Shown piece after piece: positions 1 through 8,470 of a DNA stretch of 64,000 bases. The stretch is from Peribacillus frigoritolerans_B (GTDB taxonomy: Bacteria; Bacillota; Bacilli; Bacillales; DSM-1321). The notes beneath the pieces are model-generated. The model searched no databases. It was not told the DNA's origin and saw only the letters and a list, made by a program, of their open reading frames with translations. A program made the translations under genes and the position numbers. The stretch lies in contig NZ_JBIWES010000010.1 in the NCBI RefSeq assembly GCF_044762665.1, forward strand, positions 1-64,000, given 5' to 3'. Within the stretch, counting starts at the first letter, position 1, and every line of letters starts with the position of its first letter.

Positions 1-101
1 GCAACGTGTAATTGTTGGGCTATATCCACACCTACAATTAGATGTGTATCGGAAATTCTTTCTATTAGTTGATTTTGTTTGTCTTGCATTTTAAAATTCA
101 T
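1..101 (-). mobile_element. IS110-family transposase, N-terminal part (cut by window edge)
   Basis: The reading frame begins with ATG at 101, preceded by an AAGGAGGA ribosome binding site at 112-119, and runs off the left edge after 33 codons. The peptide starts MNFKMQDKQ and reaches VGVDIAQQLHV. In IS110 transposases the first catalytic Asp of the DEDD RuvC-like domain lies in such a VGVDIA motif close to the N terminus. Only this end is visible, so I cannot tell whether the element is complete. The neighbouring DNA to 210 shows no gene and may contain the element's end. Confidence 0.75.
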
Positions 102-210
102 AGTAGGGCTTCCTCCTTAAGACTTTGAGTTAGATTGGACTCTATACTCGTATCTTACTGAGGGGCTCTATTTTTTTCAAACCTGATATTTAACGATCTA
201 CAGGAATGCT

Positions 211-290
211 AACCTGCCCCTTTAGTTCCGTAAGAAAAAGGCTGCCACAGCAACCCCTGTTATTGAAGTAAAGCACCTGTTAGTTTAAGT
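211..290 (-). repeat. Family A repeat, copy 1
   Basis: This copy has the family pattern CTGCCCCTTTAGTTCC-TAAGAAAAA, a GGCTGCC stretch, then CACCTGTTAGTTTAAG. The central hairpin is degenerate here (GCTGCC...CAACCCC). Together with copy 2 it fills most of the gene-free stretch 102-414, where I see nothing else. Confidence 0.6.
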
Positions 291-334
291 AGATTTCTTC
301 ACATACTTTTTAGTATTTCAGTTAATACAGGACT

Positions 335-412
335 GCTGCCCCGATAGTTCCATAAAGAAAAAGCTGCCTTAAAAATAGCTCTAATCTTCAGCTAACCCAC
401 CTGTTGCTTAAC
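335..412 (-). repeat. Family A repeat, copy 2, probable terminator
   Basis: Read on the minus strand, a hairpin of AGCTATT and GGCAGCT arms is followed by TTTTTCTTTATGG, directly downstream of the small membrane protein gene ending at 415. Outer parts CTGCCCCGATAGTTCC and AGCTAACCCACC match the other copies. Confidence 0.65.
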
Positions 413-414
413 AA

Positions 415-597
415 CTATTCTTTATCTCGGTGCATCAAATTCAATTGGAAGAAAATAGCGCTTAATAAAGCTATTATCATTCCTAACATTGCAGCATAGC
501 CAGAAAACACTTCATTTCCCTCGAAGACACTACAAATAACTATTCCACCAATTCCACCGAAAACTAATATTAATAACCAAACAACTAAAGATGTCAT
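415..597 (-). CDS. Small membrane protein of unknown function
   Basis: This 60-residue protein has two hydrophobic segments, roughly residues 3-23 and 31-52, joined by a short polar loop (EGNE). It ends with a charged tail (MHRDKE). The ATG is preceded by a G-rich Shine-Dalgarno sequence. It sits alone between two family A repeats, as do most small genes in this part of the window. I recognise no family. Two-segment topology with both termini probably on the same side of the membrane is all that can be said. Confidence 0.5.
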   Translation of the reverse strand: MTSLVVWLLILVFGGIGGIVICSVFEGNEVFSGYAAMLGMIIALLSAIFFQLNLMHRDKE

Positions 598-641
598 TTT
601 ACCCCCCCGTACTTTTTATCTGTATATCATATTTTACCAGG

Positions 642-724
642 GCTTATGCAACCTTTAGTTCCATAAGAAAAAGCTGCCTTAAGGACAGCTCCGATTTTCA
701 GCTAACACACCTGTTAGTTCAACA
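642..724 (-). repeat. Family A repeat, copy 3, probable terminator
   Basis: This is a clear copy. On the minus strand it reads CTAACAGGTGTGTTAG (one hairpin), then AGCTGTCCTTAAGGCAGCT followed by TTTTTCTTATGG (a second hairpin with T-tract). It lies 30 bases after the NUDIX gene stop and probably ends its transcript. Confidence 0.75.
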
Positions 725-753
725 ACTGGGTAGAACGGAACTCTATTAAAAGA

Positions 754-1371
754 TTAATCAAAATAAACGGGTTCTTGAGGGTTTTTTAAATTCCTAAATG
801 CCATCTCAATTTGTGTTTTTGTATTCCGAGCTATTGATAACGTTGGTAGTTCATTTTCAGCAAAAAACTCAACTGCACTCGTTTCTATGCCTTTTATTGG
901 TTGTCCGCCAATTATTTCACATTGGATAAATATTTTATAAACGTGATAAAGCGAAGGAGGATGGGGGTGACACTTCTTATCAAGTACACCCAACAATTTG
1001 ATTGCTTTTACTTCAAATCCTGATTCTTCTTTTACTTCTTTAATGGCGACTTCACTTGGAGTCAATCCGATGTCACCCCACCCACCAGGTAGCGCCCAGT
1101 TACCATCAGTATTTTCTCTGACCATTAATATTTTATTGTCCCTAAAGACCACAGCCCTAATATCTACCTTAGGGGTTGCATAACCCGTTTCACTTGCAAA
1201 TAAATCTTTTATTACTGTCCTATCCATATCTGTTTGTTGTGACAATATTTCAATGCTAATATTTCTTATTAATTCAAATCTCTCTAAGTCATAAACATCT
1301 TTTGAATAGGTTAGTCCAGCTTGTGCAATGGATTGAAGTTGTTTCGCCCATTCTAGCCATTTAGGTTCGAT
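754..1371 (-). CDS. NUDIX hydrolase with N-terminal helical domain; start codon appears lost
   Basis: The NUDIX box is intact (GGWGDIGLTPSEVAIKEVKE, followed by ESG) and cleaves a nucleoside-diphosphate-linked substrate in this superfamily. Upstream of the TTG at 1245 the same frame stays open for 42 more codons and encodes EPKWLEWAKQLQSIAQAGL, which matches the N-terminal domain common in Bacillus homologues of about 205 residues. The full frame would start at 1371, correctly spaced after GGTGGTG, but the codon there is ATC, not ATG, and just before it is an ATG immediately followed by TAA. So the gene may use a rare ATC start, an internal TTG giving 163 residues, or be a recent pseudogene. 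Family A repeats flank it on both sides. Confidence 0.75.
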   Translation of the reverse strand: MEPKWLEWAKQLQSIAQAGLTYSKDVYDLERFELIRNISIEILSQQTDMDRTVIKDLFASETGYATPKVDIRAVVFRDNKILMVRENTDGNWALPGGWGDIGLTPSEVAIKEVKEESGFEVKAIKLLGVLDKKCHPHPPSLYHVYKIFIQCEIIGGQPIKGIETSAVEFFAENELPTLSIARNTKTQIEMAFRNLKNPQEPVYFD

Positions 1372-1440
1372 TTACATCACCACCAATTTTTAATTACTAA
1401 TTTTACCATATATACTTCGATATTGATAAATTCTTAATAA

Positions 1441-1512
1441 ACTATCTTGCCCCTTTAGTTCCATAAGAAATACGATCCTTATTAAAGAATCGCGCCCTTT
1501 AATGGAATAAGT
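1441..1512 (-). repeat. Family A repeat, copy 4 (variant hairpin)
   Basis: The outer part ACTATCTTGCCCCTTTAGTT is conserved, but the central hairpin is replaced by ACGATCC...GAATCG arms and a GCGCCC stretch. It lies between yndJ and the NUDIX gene. Confidence 0.55.
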
Positions 1513-1632
1513 CGTATCAATTCTTGTATAAATAATTAGAAAAACTATTATCCTCCAATTCATCTAATTATTGGATTTCCCCACTTTAAATCTCTCCAAA
1601 TAAGCATTAATACCCTTCAATAACCTACACCA

Positions 1633-3186
1633 TCATTTTTGATGAATGGTGTAATCAATATGTAAGAAAGGAATGCCAAAAATTCGCATTTTGTGATGTG
1701 CTGTTAGTATTCCTGTAATTGTTTCATTAATTAAAAAGTGCTCGGATAATGGAAGCTTGAAAAGCGCTTTGCCAGCTGCTAAATAAATTCCAGAGTCACT
1801 TTCTCCCTCGCTCGAAAGAATAAGAGAGCCATCGATAGCGTCAAGCTGTAAAATACCAATCATTGACGAATAGGGAAGAGGAAGTGCTATATTCATATAC
1901 GTCCTGCCCTCCGTTTTATGCTGAGAATAAATGGCCACAAATACGGTATTCTCCTTCACCTGGCGAATCCATGCGCGTGGATTTTTTCTCCCATCTAGCG
2001 TTTGATCAACAGCACGTATTTTATATGTCATTTCAGTACGTTTACTTGAGATGGGCAAGTTCAATTGCTGTAGTTTTGTACTTATCAATTTATAGCACAC
2101 CGCAAATGGTTTAAACCAAGTTGCCCATTTTACAGAAGCAAATAACCAATACTGATCTGTGTTCTCATAAAAATGGACGATTTTTTTTGGTAAAGTTTTG
2201 ATATCAACAAAATCACTTAGTTCATCCACTAGTCCTGGGTGTTGCTTGCCTGCTCCTTTTAACGCACCTCGAATTTGGCTCACTGGGAAATTCCAGACAT
2301 CCTGCTTCGTTTTAGGAGGCTCAAGCACCCAACCGAGTACGCCTAACATGCCAAAAATTAAACAGTTAAATAAGCCATGAAATTTTAGCATAAAATCAAT
2401 ACTAACAAACCAAAGTCCAAACGAATTATTTGTCGCATAAAGCAATGAAAATAAGATTGTGATGCCTAGTGCACTGAATGATAGCCGTATCAATATCGTC
2501 TGCAAGTGTGAAAGGAAGCGTGTTCGGTATGCAAGTACGATTAAGGTGTAAATGGCAAATATGTATAGCAACACAGAGATGAATTCCAGTAACGGCGAAA
2601 ATGAAATGCCAATGGCGACGAGCATGGGACCTGCTAAAATAATAGGCACAATTAATCGATACCATGTTGAATCGTGTAAGCGTCCAAAAAACCCAAGAGA
2701 TATGGGCAATAAGAAGGCAGAGTAATGAAAATGAATAGCTGTTAACCAAGTGATTAGTGGACTAAAACCTGTATCAATTCCCGCAATATAAGCATAGAAC
2801 CATAGTCCGCCTACAAATAAATACATCATCCCGATATCAATCGATATTTCTGCCCAGTTTGTAAAACCACGCTGAAAAAATCGCTTTAGCCCATAACACG
2901 CCACAAAAAAGGTTAAAATCATATAAATGAAAGCGAGTACCATCTGTCCTGTACTTGATGGGACAACTTGCAATAAAAAGATGGAGAGCATAGCAATCCA
3001 ATTGAAAATAATATGTTTCCTCTTTGTTTCTAATAGTAGCTGGAGCATAAGTGGCACGAAAATCAACTGTGCAGCTGTCAGCATTAACAAATAGGGTTCA
3101 GATGTCAAAATGCTGCTTGCTATGAAAAAGAACACACCTGCAATGGTGATTGAACTAAACAGTCTGCTCCTTAAATTCGCCTTCAT
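1633..3186 (-). CDS. yndJ: YndJ-like multispanning membrane protein
   Basis: This 517-residue protein has about nine hydrophobic segments in its first 290 residues and then a soluble C-terminal half of about 220 residues. Length, topology and operon context match B. subtilis YndJ, a protein of unknown function. The ATG at 3186 overlaps the end of the preceding gene by 32 bases and has an AAGGTTGA-like binding site, so translation is probably coupled. The C-terminal domain contains repeated beta-strand-rich stretches (RIFGIPFLHIDYTI near the end). It is the last gene of a three-gene unit. The assignment rests on context and overall look, not on a catalytic motif. Confidence 0.75.
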   Translation of the reverse strand: MKANLRSRLFSSITIAGVFFFIASSILTSEPYLLMLTAAQLIFVPLMLQLLLETKRKHIIFNWIAMLSIFLLQVVPSSTGQMVLAFIYMILTFFVACYGLKRFFQRGFTNWAEISIDIGMMYLFVGGLWFYAYIAGIDTGFSPLITWLTAIHFHYSAFLLPISLGFFGRLHDSTWYRLIVPIILAGPMLVAIGISFSPLLEFISVLLYIFAIYTLIVLAYRTRFLSHLQTILIRLSFSALGITILFSLLYATNNSFGLWFVSIDFMLKFHGLFNCLIFGMLGVLGWVLEPPKTKQDVWNFPVSQIRGALKGAGKQHPGLVDELSDFVDIKTLPKKIVHFYENTDQYWLFASVKWATWFKPFAVCYKLISTKLQQLNLPISSKRTEMTYKIRAVDQTLDGRKNPRAWIRQVKENTVFVAIYSQHKTEGRTYMNIALPLPYSSMIGILQLDAIDGSLILSSEGESDSGIYLAAGKALFKLPLSEHFLINETITGILTAHHKMRIFGIPFLHIDYTIHQK

Positions 3187-3766
3187 AAGCCATCAACCTT
3201 CCTACGATTCGGTTTCGTATATCGACTTGAATCGTAAATACTTCTCGGGCATCATCGTACCCTTCCTCAACGGTCACAACTCCTTCTAATAACCGAAGAA
3301 TTGGAAACTCTAGGTTACCTATAACGATACGTTGAGGACCAGAGCGAATGTTTATGCGCCCTTCAGGTGTCACCACAAACTTTAAATCCGAATAAAATAA
3401 GCTCGGCTCCCCTAAATAATCCTTCACAACTCTACGCTTCGTATCAACCGTCATAAATGCATTAAAATCCCGAGTAATCTCTTCAAAATAAAAAGTACGC
3501 TCCCAATATATTTCTGCCTCACCAGTCGGCAATGATCTACAGGTATTTTTGATTGAAAACGGCACATCCTTCCCGTTTTCGGGAAAAAGAAATTTCCAGC
3601 GTGTTGCTAATTTTAAAAAGGGTTTTAGCCAGAAAGCCCCCGTTTCAATCTTTGACATCGTTCCGACCCCATTAAACGGTTTATCAATTGGTAGGGCATA
3701 ACGCTCTTGTAGCTTAGGATGAAGTCTTTGAAAATCCTCACCTAAGAGGTCTTGGTAGATTGTCAT
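3155..3766 (-). CDS. yndH: YndH-like DUF4166 protein
   Basis: This 203-residue soluble protein begins MTIYQDLLGEDFQRLHPKLQ and looks like the DUF4166 family, which in Bacillus is encoded between yndG and yndJ. No membrane segment or catalytic motif is visible. The start overlaps the upstream stop as TAATG, and AAAGGGTGA provides the binding site. The tight overlaps on both sides argue that the three proteins are made together and may act together at the membrane. Function is unknown. Confidence 0.75.
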   Translation of the reverse strand: MTIYQDLLGEDFQRLHPKLQERYALPIDKPFNGVGTMSKIETGAFWLKPFLKLATRWKFLFPENGKDVPFSIKNTCRSLPTGEAEIYWERTFYFEEITRDFNAFMTVDTKRRVVKDYLGEPSLFYSDLKFVVTPEGRINIRSGPQRIVIGNLEFPILRLLEGVVTVEEGYDDAREVFTIQVDIRNRIVGRLMAYEGEFKEQTV

Positions 3767-4689
3767 TATGATTCACCCTTTCTCGTACGCTTGCAACTTG
3801 TTGCCGATGGCAAATCAGTTGCTAGTAAGAAGCTAATAATGGAAAGGACCCACAGACTAGCATTAAATGTAATAGGGTTAAACGGGTGCGTTGAGAATGA
3901 AGGACTAGCGATTAAGGCACTGATAGTTAATACTGGAAAAACAATTATCTGCAGAACAAGTAAATGTCTTTTCTTACGATAAAGAAGCCAAACCACTGCA
4001 AATAAAATCTCGAGAACGCCTATTATTCCTACACCCTTTACAGCAGCAGTCCCCTCCAAGGAAGTTAAACTAGATAGCATCGATACTTCCTCAGGATGTT
4101 TGGCAATCATCTTCGGTACTAGCCCCTGATAAAGCCAAACAAAGAAAAAGAGCATTGTTACTATAGCGTTAATAATGACACGTACATACTGTGATCGTGG
4201 CGATTCCCCCTTTTCAATCCAGCGTTTTAGCACATCAAAGCTTAGAGCTGTTGTCCACCCCATGATTGGCCGAAAAAAGAGGTCTAAAAGCCGTCCAAAT
4301 AAACCATAACGTACATCATAATCATATTGGGTGAGAAATGTGGTTCCGTTATCTGTCGGTATATATTGCCAATACCCTTTCCCTTCACAAATTGGCGAAA
4401 TTTTTTGATCGGTACCAAAGTGAAGAGAAGATGTTTTTGAACCATCCTTCTTATTATGCGTACCGATACTTTTACCCCAGCCAGCGACTTTTACACCACA
4501 TCCCAATTTCGTTTCATATAAAAAGGATTGCGGATCATCTTCTGATTTTTTCGGTAAATAGGTAATAGAAGAAAAACGCAAATCCCATTGTTCATGTAGT
4601 TCAGGCTTTTGAGTCATACGCCATACCTCGTCTATAGTTGCCTGAATTGGAATTTCCACATAGATTGGTTTGTTTTTCATAAATGTCAA
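3766..4689 (-). CDS. yndG: YndG-like protein: SRPBCC domain plus DoxX-like membrane domain
   Basis: The 307-residue protein has an N-terminal half (about 1-165) of START/SRPBCC type (IPIQATIDEVWRMTQKPELH, typical helix after the first strand) and a C-terminal half with four hydrophobic segments, like DoxX-related proteins. This is the arrangement of B. subtilis YndG. A GGAGGTG lies 4 bases before TTG 4689 and 13 bases before ATG 4680, so either could be the start. It is the first gene of the yndGHJ unit. An SRPBCC fold suggests binding of a hydrophobic ligand, but this is an inference. Confidence 0.7.
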   Translation of the reverse strand: MTFMKNKPIYVEIPIQATIDEVWRMTQKPELHEQWDLRFSSITYLPKKSEDDPQSFLYETKLGCGVKVAGWGKSIGTHNKKDGSKTSSLHFGTDQKISPICEGKGYWQYIPTDNGTTFLTQYDYDVRYGLFGRLLDLFFRPIMGWTTALSFDVLKRWIEKGESPRSQYVRVIINAIVTMLFFFVWLYQGLVPKMIAKHPEEVSMLSSLTSLEGTAAVKGVGIIGVLEILFAVVWLLYRKKRHLLVLQIIVFPVLTISALIASPSFSTHPFNPITFNASLWVLSIISFLLATDLPSATSCKRTRKGES

Positions 4690-4848
4690 ATGTCACCTCC
4701 ATTAATAAAGTAACATAAGTTCTAATACATAATGTTAGAATTTCTGAAATCGCTGTAAGAATGATAGAGTTTAAAGACACTCTAATAACTTATTTTATTG
4801 CCCAATTATCTGGCCCAATTGTAGAACAAAGGTCAAACAGCACTCTTC

Positions 4849-4940
4849 AAATATCCTGCCCTTTTAGTTCCATAAGGAAAGAGCTGCCTTAAAGACAGCT
4901 CCGATCTTCAGCTAACGCACCCGTTAGTTTAAGTACAACT
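4849..4940 (-). repeat. Family A repeat, copy 5, probable terminator
   Basis: This well-preserved copy has GCTGCCTTAAAGACAGC as hairpin and CTAACGCACCCGTTAG as second palindrome, 55 bases after the plsY stop. A shorter related fragment (TTATCTGGCCCAATTGTAG) lies at 4806-4824. The yndG upstream region ends here. Confidence 0.75.
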
Positions 4941-4993
4941 CTTCACAATCTGCTCTCTAGCTATTACGAAATAACTTGTATTTTCTGTAAGAA

Positions 4994-5578
4994 TTATTTT
5001 TTCATACCTATTTTGTTTTCAGTTCCTTTTATAATTCTTTTGATATTTTGCCTATGCAAAATTATCACTAAAACACTAATAAATAACGAAAGAGCTATAA
5101 TGACTTTATCCTCAAATATTAGACTATAAATAAATATTGCTATTCCAGCTAGCATTGAACTTAGTGAAACATATTTAGAAAGTATCAAAGTTAATATAAA
5201 TACAACAGAACCAGTCAAAGTACCTAAAGGTGTCAAAAATAATAAAACTCCTGTTGATGTCGCAACAGCTTTCCCGCCTTTAAACCCTGCAAAAACAGGA
5301 AATACGTGTCCCAATATGGCTAATAAACCACATATAATGGGGTTAACAGTAGAATTAAATATTGGGGGAAGTAAGCAAGCAAATGTACCCTTTAATAAAT
5401 CAGCAATTGCAACAATTAGTCCTGCTTTCTTTCCAAGAACCCTAAAAGTATTGGTAGCACCAAGGTTCCCACTGCCGTAACCTCGAATATCGGTTTTATA
5501 GAATAGCTTACCGACAACTAAAGCAAATGAAATTGAACCAATCAAATAACTTAAAAATAAAGTTAAAATATTGAGCAT
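4994..5578 (-). CDS. plsY: Acyl-phosphate:glycerol-3-phosphate acyltransferase PlsY
   Basis: PlsY transfers the acyl group of acyl phosphate to glycerol-3-phosphate, the first step of membrane phospholipid synthesis. The three conserved motifs are present: SGNLGATNTFRVLG near residue 36, GFKGGKAVATSTG near 97, and HRQNIKRIIKGTE near 175. The 194-residue length and five or so hydrophobic segments are normal for this integral membrane enzyme. The start has an AAGAAAGGT site. Position is unusual: it is alone, between two family A repeats, so it may be an additional, horizontally acquired copy beside the housekeeping gene expected elsewhere. Confidence 0.93.
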   Translation of the reverse strand: MLNILTLFLSYLIGSISFALVVGKLFYKTDIRGYGSGNLGATNTFRVLGKKAGLIVAIADLLKGTFACLLPPIFNSTVNPIICGLLAILGHVFPVFAGFKGGKAVATSTGVLLFLTPLGTLTGSVVFILTLILSKYVSLSSMLAGIAIFIYSLIFEDKVIIALSLFISVLVIILHRQNIKRIIKGTENKIGMKK

Positions 5579-5652
5579 AATATACCTTTCTTAAACTTAA
5601 ATTATTCGTATTAATATTCTATTTAATAACCTTATTATACTTCTATCCTTCT

Positions 5653-5738
5653 TCAACTATCCTGCCCCGATATTTGCATAAAGAAAAAGCTGCCTTAAAG
5701 ACAGCTCTGATATTCAGCTAACACACCTGTTAGGTTAA
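5653..5738 (-). repeat. Family A repeat, copy 6, probable terminator
   Basis: CTATCCTGCCCCGATATTTGC, then AAGCTGCCTTAAAGACAGCT, then AGCTAACACACCTGTTAGG. It lies 15 bases downstream of the lipoprotein gene stop, with the T-tract on the minus strand. Confidence 0.75.
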
Positions 5739-5752
5739 TATTTCTCTATTCT

Positions 5753-6169
5753 TTATTTCTGATCATTAAGTTTGAAAATAGAGGATAATGTTTCACCGTC
5801 TTTCCCTTCCAAAACGCCGCCTACTTGCTTTCCATCTTGCACGTCTGCGGAGCCAGTTTCGTTAAACCAGACCTTATATTTTTGCCCTTCCTTGTTATCT
5901 TGGTCTATAAACCAAAATACAGCATCTTCTTTGCTACCTTTATCAACTGATACTGTTTTATCCCATTTGATATCTGCTATAATGTCTTCAATCTTTTTGA
6001 CATTATCTTTATCCAATACAGCTCGTTTATCACTTAATCCACCGGACTCTACTATTTGATAGCCAACGTCTTTTGCTTCAGGAGAACCCGAAGTTTTAGA
6101 GGAACTTGAACATCCCCCTAACGCCACAATGATGACAACCAAACTTAAACTCCATAATAATTTCCTCAT
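5753..6169 (-). CDS. Small lipoprotein of unknown function
   Basis: Start at the ATG at 6169 (MRKLLWSLSLVV) is chosen because AGAGGTG lies just upstream. A longer frame to 6199 has no such site. The peptide has a lipoprotein signal with the lipobox ALGGC, so it is probably anchored to the outer face of the membrane. The mature part, about 115 residues, is acidic and lysine-rich (KYKVWFNETGSADVQDGKQ) and looks like a small beta-rich domain. I do not recognise a family. It lies between family A repeats. Confidence 0.7.
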   Translation of the reverse strand: MRKLLWSLSLVVIIVALGGCSSSSKTSGSPEAKDVGYQIVESGGLSDKRAVLDKDNVKKIEDIIADIKWDKTVSVDKGSKEDAVFWFIDQDNKEGQKYKVWFNETGSADVQDGKQVGGVLEGKDGETLSSIFKLNDQK

Positions 6170-6256
6170 ACTCACACCTCTTTTCCCCAATTGTACCATT
6201 TATAAGCAATATAAGATGAGGGATTACAATCTTTTATCAACTCTATTTTACTACTT

Positions 6257-6345
6257 CTTATGCAACTATCCTGCCCCGTTAGTGACATAAGAAAAAGCTG
6301 CCTTAAAGACAGCTCCGATTTTGAGCTAACGCACCAAGTTTAAGA
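6257..6345 (-). repeat. Family A repeat, copy 7, probable terminator
   Basis: CTTATGCAACTATCCTGCCCC starts the copy (first 20 bases are the most conserved outer arm), followed by AAGCTGCCTTAAAGACAGCT and AGCTAACGCACC. The end nearest the gene is shortened. It follows the gene ending at 6356. Confidence 0.75.
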
Positions 6346-6355
6346 CTTTTTAAAA

Positions 6356-6691
6356 CTAATCACCTATGGCAAATATATGTTTTTTTCGCTGTAACGCTTC
6401 TATGCAAAGAAACTTTAACTCTTTAGCAAAACGTCTAACTTTTTGTTCTTTGTCCGCCCCTGTATATTTATTAATTACGCCATCACATATACCTATTAAT
6501 TCATTAATCTCGTCTCTATACCATATCGTTTCACCATAAATATTAAGATTTAGAAGTAAACCAAACTCATTATTAGAGTCCTTTTCCTTACTTAAAAGAT
6601 ATGAGTGTATTCCCTCTTCAAATTCTACATATGTTTCTTCCTTATACGCTTCTTTATAGGTGTTAGCCAAAATGAAATTGATTCCACACAT
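6356..6691 (-). CDS. Hypothetical cassette protein, 111 residues
   Basis: The protein begins MCGINFILANTYKEAYKEE and is soluble, acidic at the N terminus and basic toward the C terminus (KKHIFAIGD end). It contains no recognisable catalytic motif or membrane segment. An AAGGATAAAG-type site precedes the ATG. It is flanked by family A repeats on both sides, like several other one-gene units here. It might be an immunity-type or other accessory protein, but there is no direct evidence. Confidence 0.55.
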   Translation of the reverse strand: MCGINFILANTYKEAYKEETYVEFEEGIHSYLLSKEKDSNNEFGLLLNLNIYGETIWYRDEINELIGICDGVINKYTGADKEQKVRRFAKELKFLCIEALQRKKHIFAIGD

Positions 6692-6755
6692 TTACTTTAT
6701 CCTTCCCTGCTTATTTCTAACTATTTTAGCAGATTGTACTCCCAAGTCCCTTATT

Positions 6756-6790
6756 GAACAAACCTGCCCCGAAGTTGCATAAGAAGAAGT
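6756..6790 (-). repeat. Family A repeat, partial copy 8
   Basis: Only the outer arm AACCTGCCCCGAAGTTGCAT-AAGAAG remains. The central hairpin is absent, and a gene fragment follows directly. Confidence 0.45.
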
Positions 6791-6801
6791 AACTTTTATG
6801 T

Positions 6802-6912
6802 TTACCTTTTCAGTAAAAATTTTGGAGGTGAACCAACTTCTTGTTCTGCTTCAAAGTAAGCAAGTGAACCTTCAATACACGAAACAATAGAAGGTTGACT
6901 GAATCTCCCTGG
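6802..6912 (-). pseudogene. C-terminal fragment of an unidentified gene
   Basis: Between the HAD phosphatase stop and partial repeat copy 8, one minus-strand frame encodes a protein-like tail, PGRFSQPSIVSCIEGSL followed by AYFEAEQEVGSPPKFLLKR and a stop, with no start codon or binding site. Composition looks coding. I read it as the remnant of a cassette gene whose 5' part has been lost. The family is unknown. Confidence 0.35.
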
Positions 6913-6922
6913 ACGAATCTTT

Positions 6923-8236
6923 TTATGGATTCGTCAACAATTTTTCTTCATTTGACCCAAGCTTGATCGTGTATTCAGTCGGTATCCATAAGCCTGTATT
7001 CTCATTTCTTCCTTGGAGAACATATTTCGGGTTGTTTTTGCCCATCCGTTCTGCGGCTGTTTTCGCAAGCTTGCCGATATCACCTGTTTTGAGGCGGTTG
7101 ATAATTAAACCGAGTTTCAAACTCTTTATTGTCAGCATTTCATAATCTGTGCTGCTGTCTCCTGCTACGAATATCGGACCGTATCCGCCCCGCGTTTTGG
7201 AGATGGCGTGTTCGATCACTTCCACCTTACCTTCTCTAGCAGTGATCGGCCAATTGTCTTCATATTCTGCTTGAGTAATTCCTTCCTTCTTTTTTAATCT
7301 CATCCCAAAGACATTTTCCTTTGGAACGTTGTAGCCGTATTTTGGATTTGACGAAAATACCTCCACCACCTCTTCCATCGAAGCCGAAATAACAAAAACG
7401 TCAATCCCATTCTCCATAAAAGTATGCATTAAGTTTGCGATTTCCGAGGCCAGACGCAGTCCTGTTGTATAGGTAACTTGAACAGTACCGGCTTTTCCTA
7501 ACATTGACCCAGGACTAATAAGCGTCACTGATGCCATTTCCGCCCCTAAATTATAATCATTTGAAGCCTCTGCAAGCTGCTGAACTTCTTCGGTCGACAT
7601 GTTGGCAAATAAATAAAGCACCCATGGATATCCGATTTCAACACCGTATGTTTCCCCAATGGCTTCATAAAGAAAGTACATTTTCGCTTTAAAATCTTTA
7701 AATTGATCAGTTGAATGAAGCGTTTCTAACCTCTCTTTTCCATTCATCCCATTATAGTTGGAATAAAGAAATTCGTAATCGCGCTTCAGATCATCGGCGA
7801 TTTCCTTAAGAGTGACCTCATTGCCTTGAAGGTTTTTAAACTCGTGTGAAAAGGGTCCATTCGGCACATTCTTTTTGATCACTTCATAAAACTCTTCCGG
7901 TTGCATGTTATATGCCAAGTGATCAATTTGATAAAGAAAGAGGGCCTCCTCCGTATCATTCATGATGCTCGTATGATCCCAATCAAAAACAACATAAGGT
8001 TTTCGATTTGGATCGTATCCTGTACTTCCAGCACCATGCTTATTAATTAGGTTTTGAACAGACTTATAGGTGTCAGGAGCCCATTTCCCTTTATCCAACA
8101 CTTGAATACAATGGCCCTCCCTATTTTGCGGAGTCGAAACTGCTTTTCCGCTTGCAGCCTCTCCTAAGGAAGCATACAAAAACAAGCAAATAACGATCAT
8201 GCCAAATAAAGCTTTTAATTTGGTTCTATTACTCAT
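6923..8236 (-). CDS. Secreted HAD-superfamily phosphatase
   Basis: This 437-residue protein starts with a signal peptide (hydrophobic about 8-25, cleavage near AASG). HAD motif I is YVVFDWDHTSIMND near residue 82, with the two catalytic Asp residues. Motif II is probably VFVISAS near 285, and the motif IV region is VAGDSSTDYEML near 365. The large cap between motifs I and II and the export signal resemble secreted phosphorylcholine phosphatase-like HAD enzymes, so a phosphomonoester outside the cell is the likely substrate. A GGGGGGAT site precedes the ATG. An unusual stem-loop lies in its leader (8263-8302). Confidence 0.8.
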   Translation of the reverse strand: MSNRTKLKALFGMIVICLFLYASLGEAASGKAVSTPQNREGHCIQVLDKGKWAPDTYKSVQNLINKHGAGSTGYDPNRKPYVVFDWDHTSIMNDTEEALFLYQIDHLAYNMQPEEFYEVIKKNVPNGPFSHEFKNLQGNEVTLKEIADDLKRDYEFLYSNYNGMNGKERLETLHSTDQFKDFKAKMYFLYEAIGETYGVEIGYPWVLYLFANMSTEEVQQLAEASNDYNLGAEMASVTLISPGSMLGKAGTVQVTYTTGLRLASEIANLMHTFMENGIDVFVISASMEEVVEVFSSNPKYGYNVPKENVFGMRLKKKEGITQAEYEDNWPITAREGKVEVIEHAISKTRGGYGPIFVAGDSSTDYEMLTIKSLKLGLIINRLKTGDIGKLAKTAAERMGKNNPKYVLQGRNENTGLWIPTEYTIKLGSNEEKLLTNP

Positions 8237-8262
8237 ATTATCCCCCCTGAAAATGCAAAAGA

Positions 8263-8302
8263 CGCCTGCCCAATAGCTCGTTATTAGCTATTGAAACAGG
8301 CG
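8263..8302 (-). promoter_or_regulatory. Leader stem-loop before the HAD phosphatase gene
   Basis: Two stacked perfect arms pair: CGCCTG with CAGGCG (8263-8268, 8297-8302) and CAATAGCT with AGCTATTG (8271-8278, 8286-8293). On the minus strand the stem is followed by TCTTTTG and then, about 25 bases on, by the start codon. It could be an attenuator of the phosphatase gene or an mRNA stabiliser. Confidence 0.5.
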
Positions 8303-8401
8303 CCATTGCCGATTGATTCTTTTATGCGTAAATATTATCACGAATTTTCAAAATAATCAAATATTTATTTATTGTTCTTTTCTTAACAATTGTAACTTTA
8401 T

Positions 8402-8424
8402 AAAAAAGGATTTCTGTGATCCTT
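8402..8424 (-). terminator. Intrinsic terminator after the 21-residue peptide gene
   Basis: On the minus strand AAGGAT...ATCCTT arms enclose CACAGAA and are followed by TTTTTTA. Nearby GGGCGCTTAATTGAATAAGG resembles the variant hairpin of family A copy 4. Confidence 0.55.
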
Positions 8425-8470
8425 ATTCAATTAAGCGCCCGTTTTGCTTAAAAATCACAAAAGAACAACA

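Noticed and set aside
6912..6935. Terminator at the HAD phosphatase stop
   Set aside because: GACGAATC and GATTCGTC arms overlap the stop codon, but no T-run follows on the minus strand.
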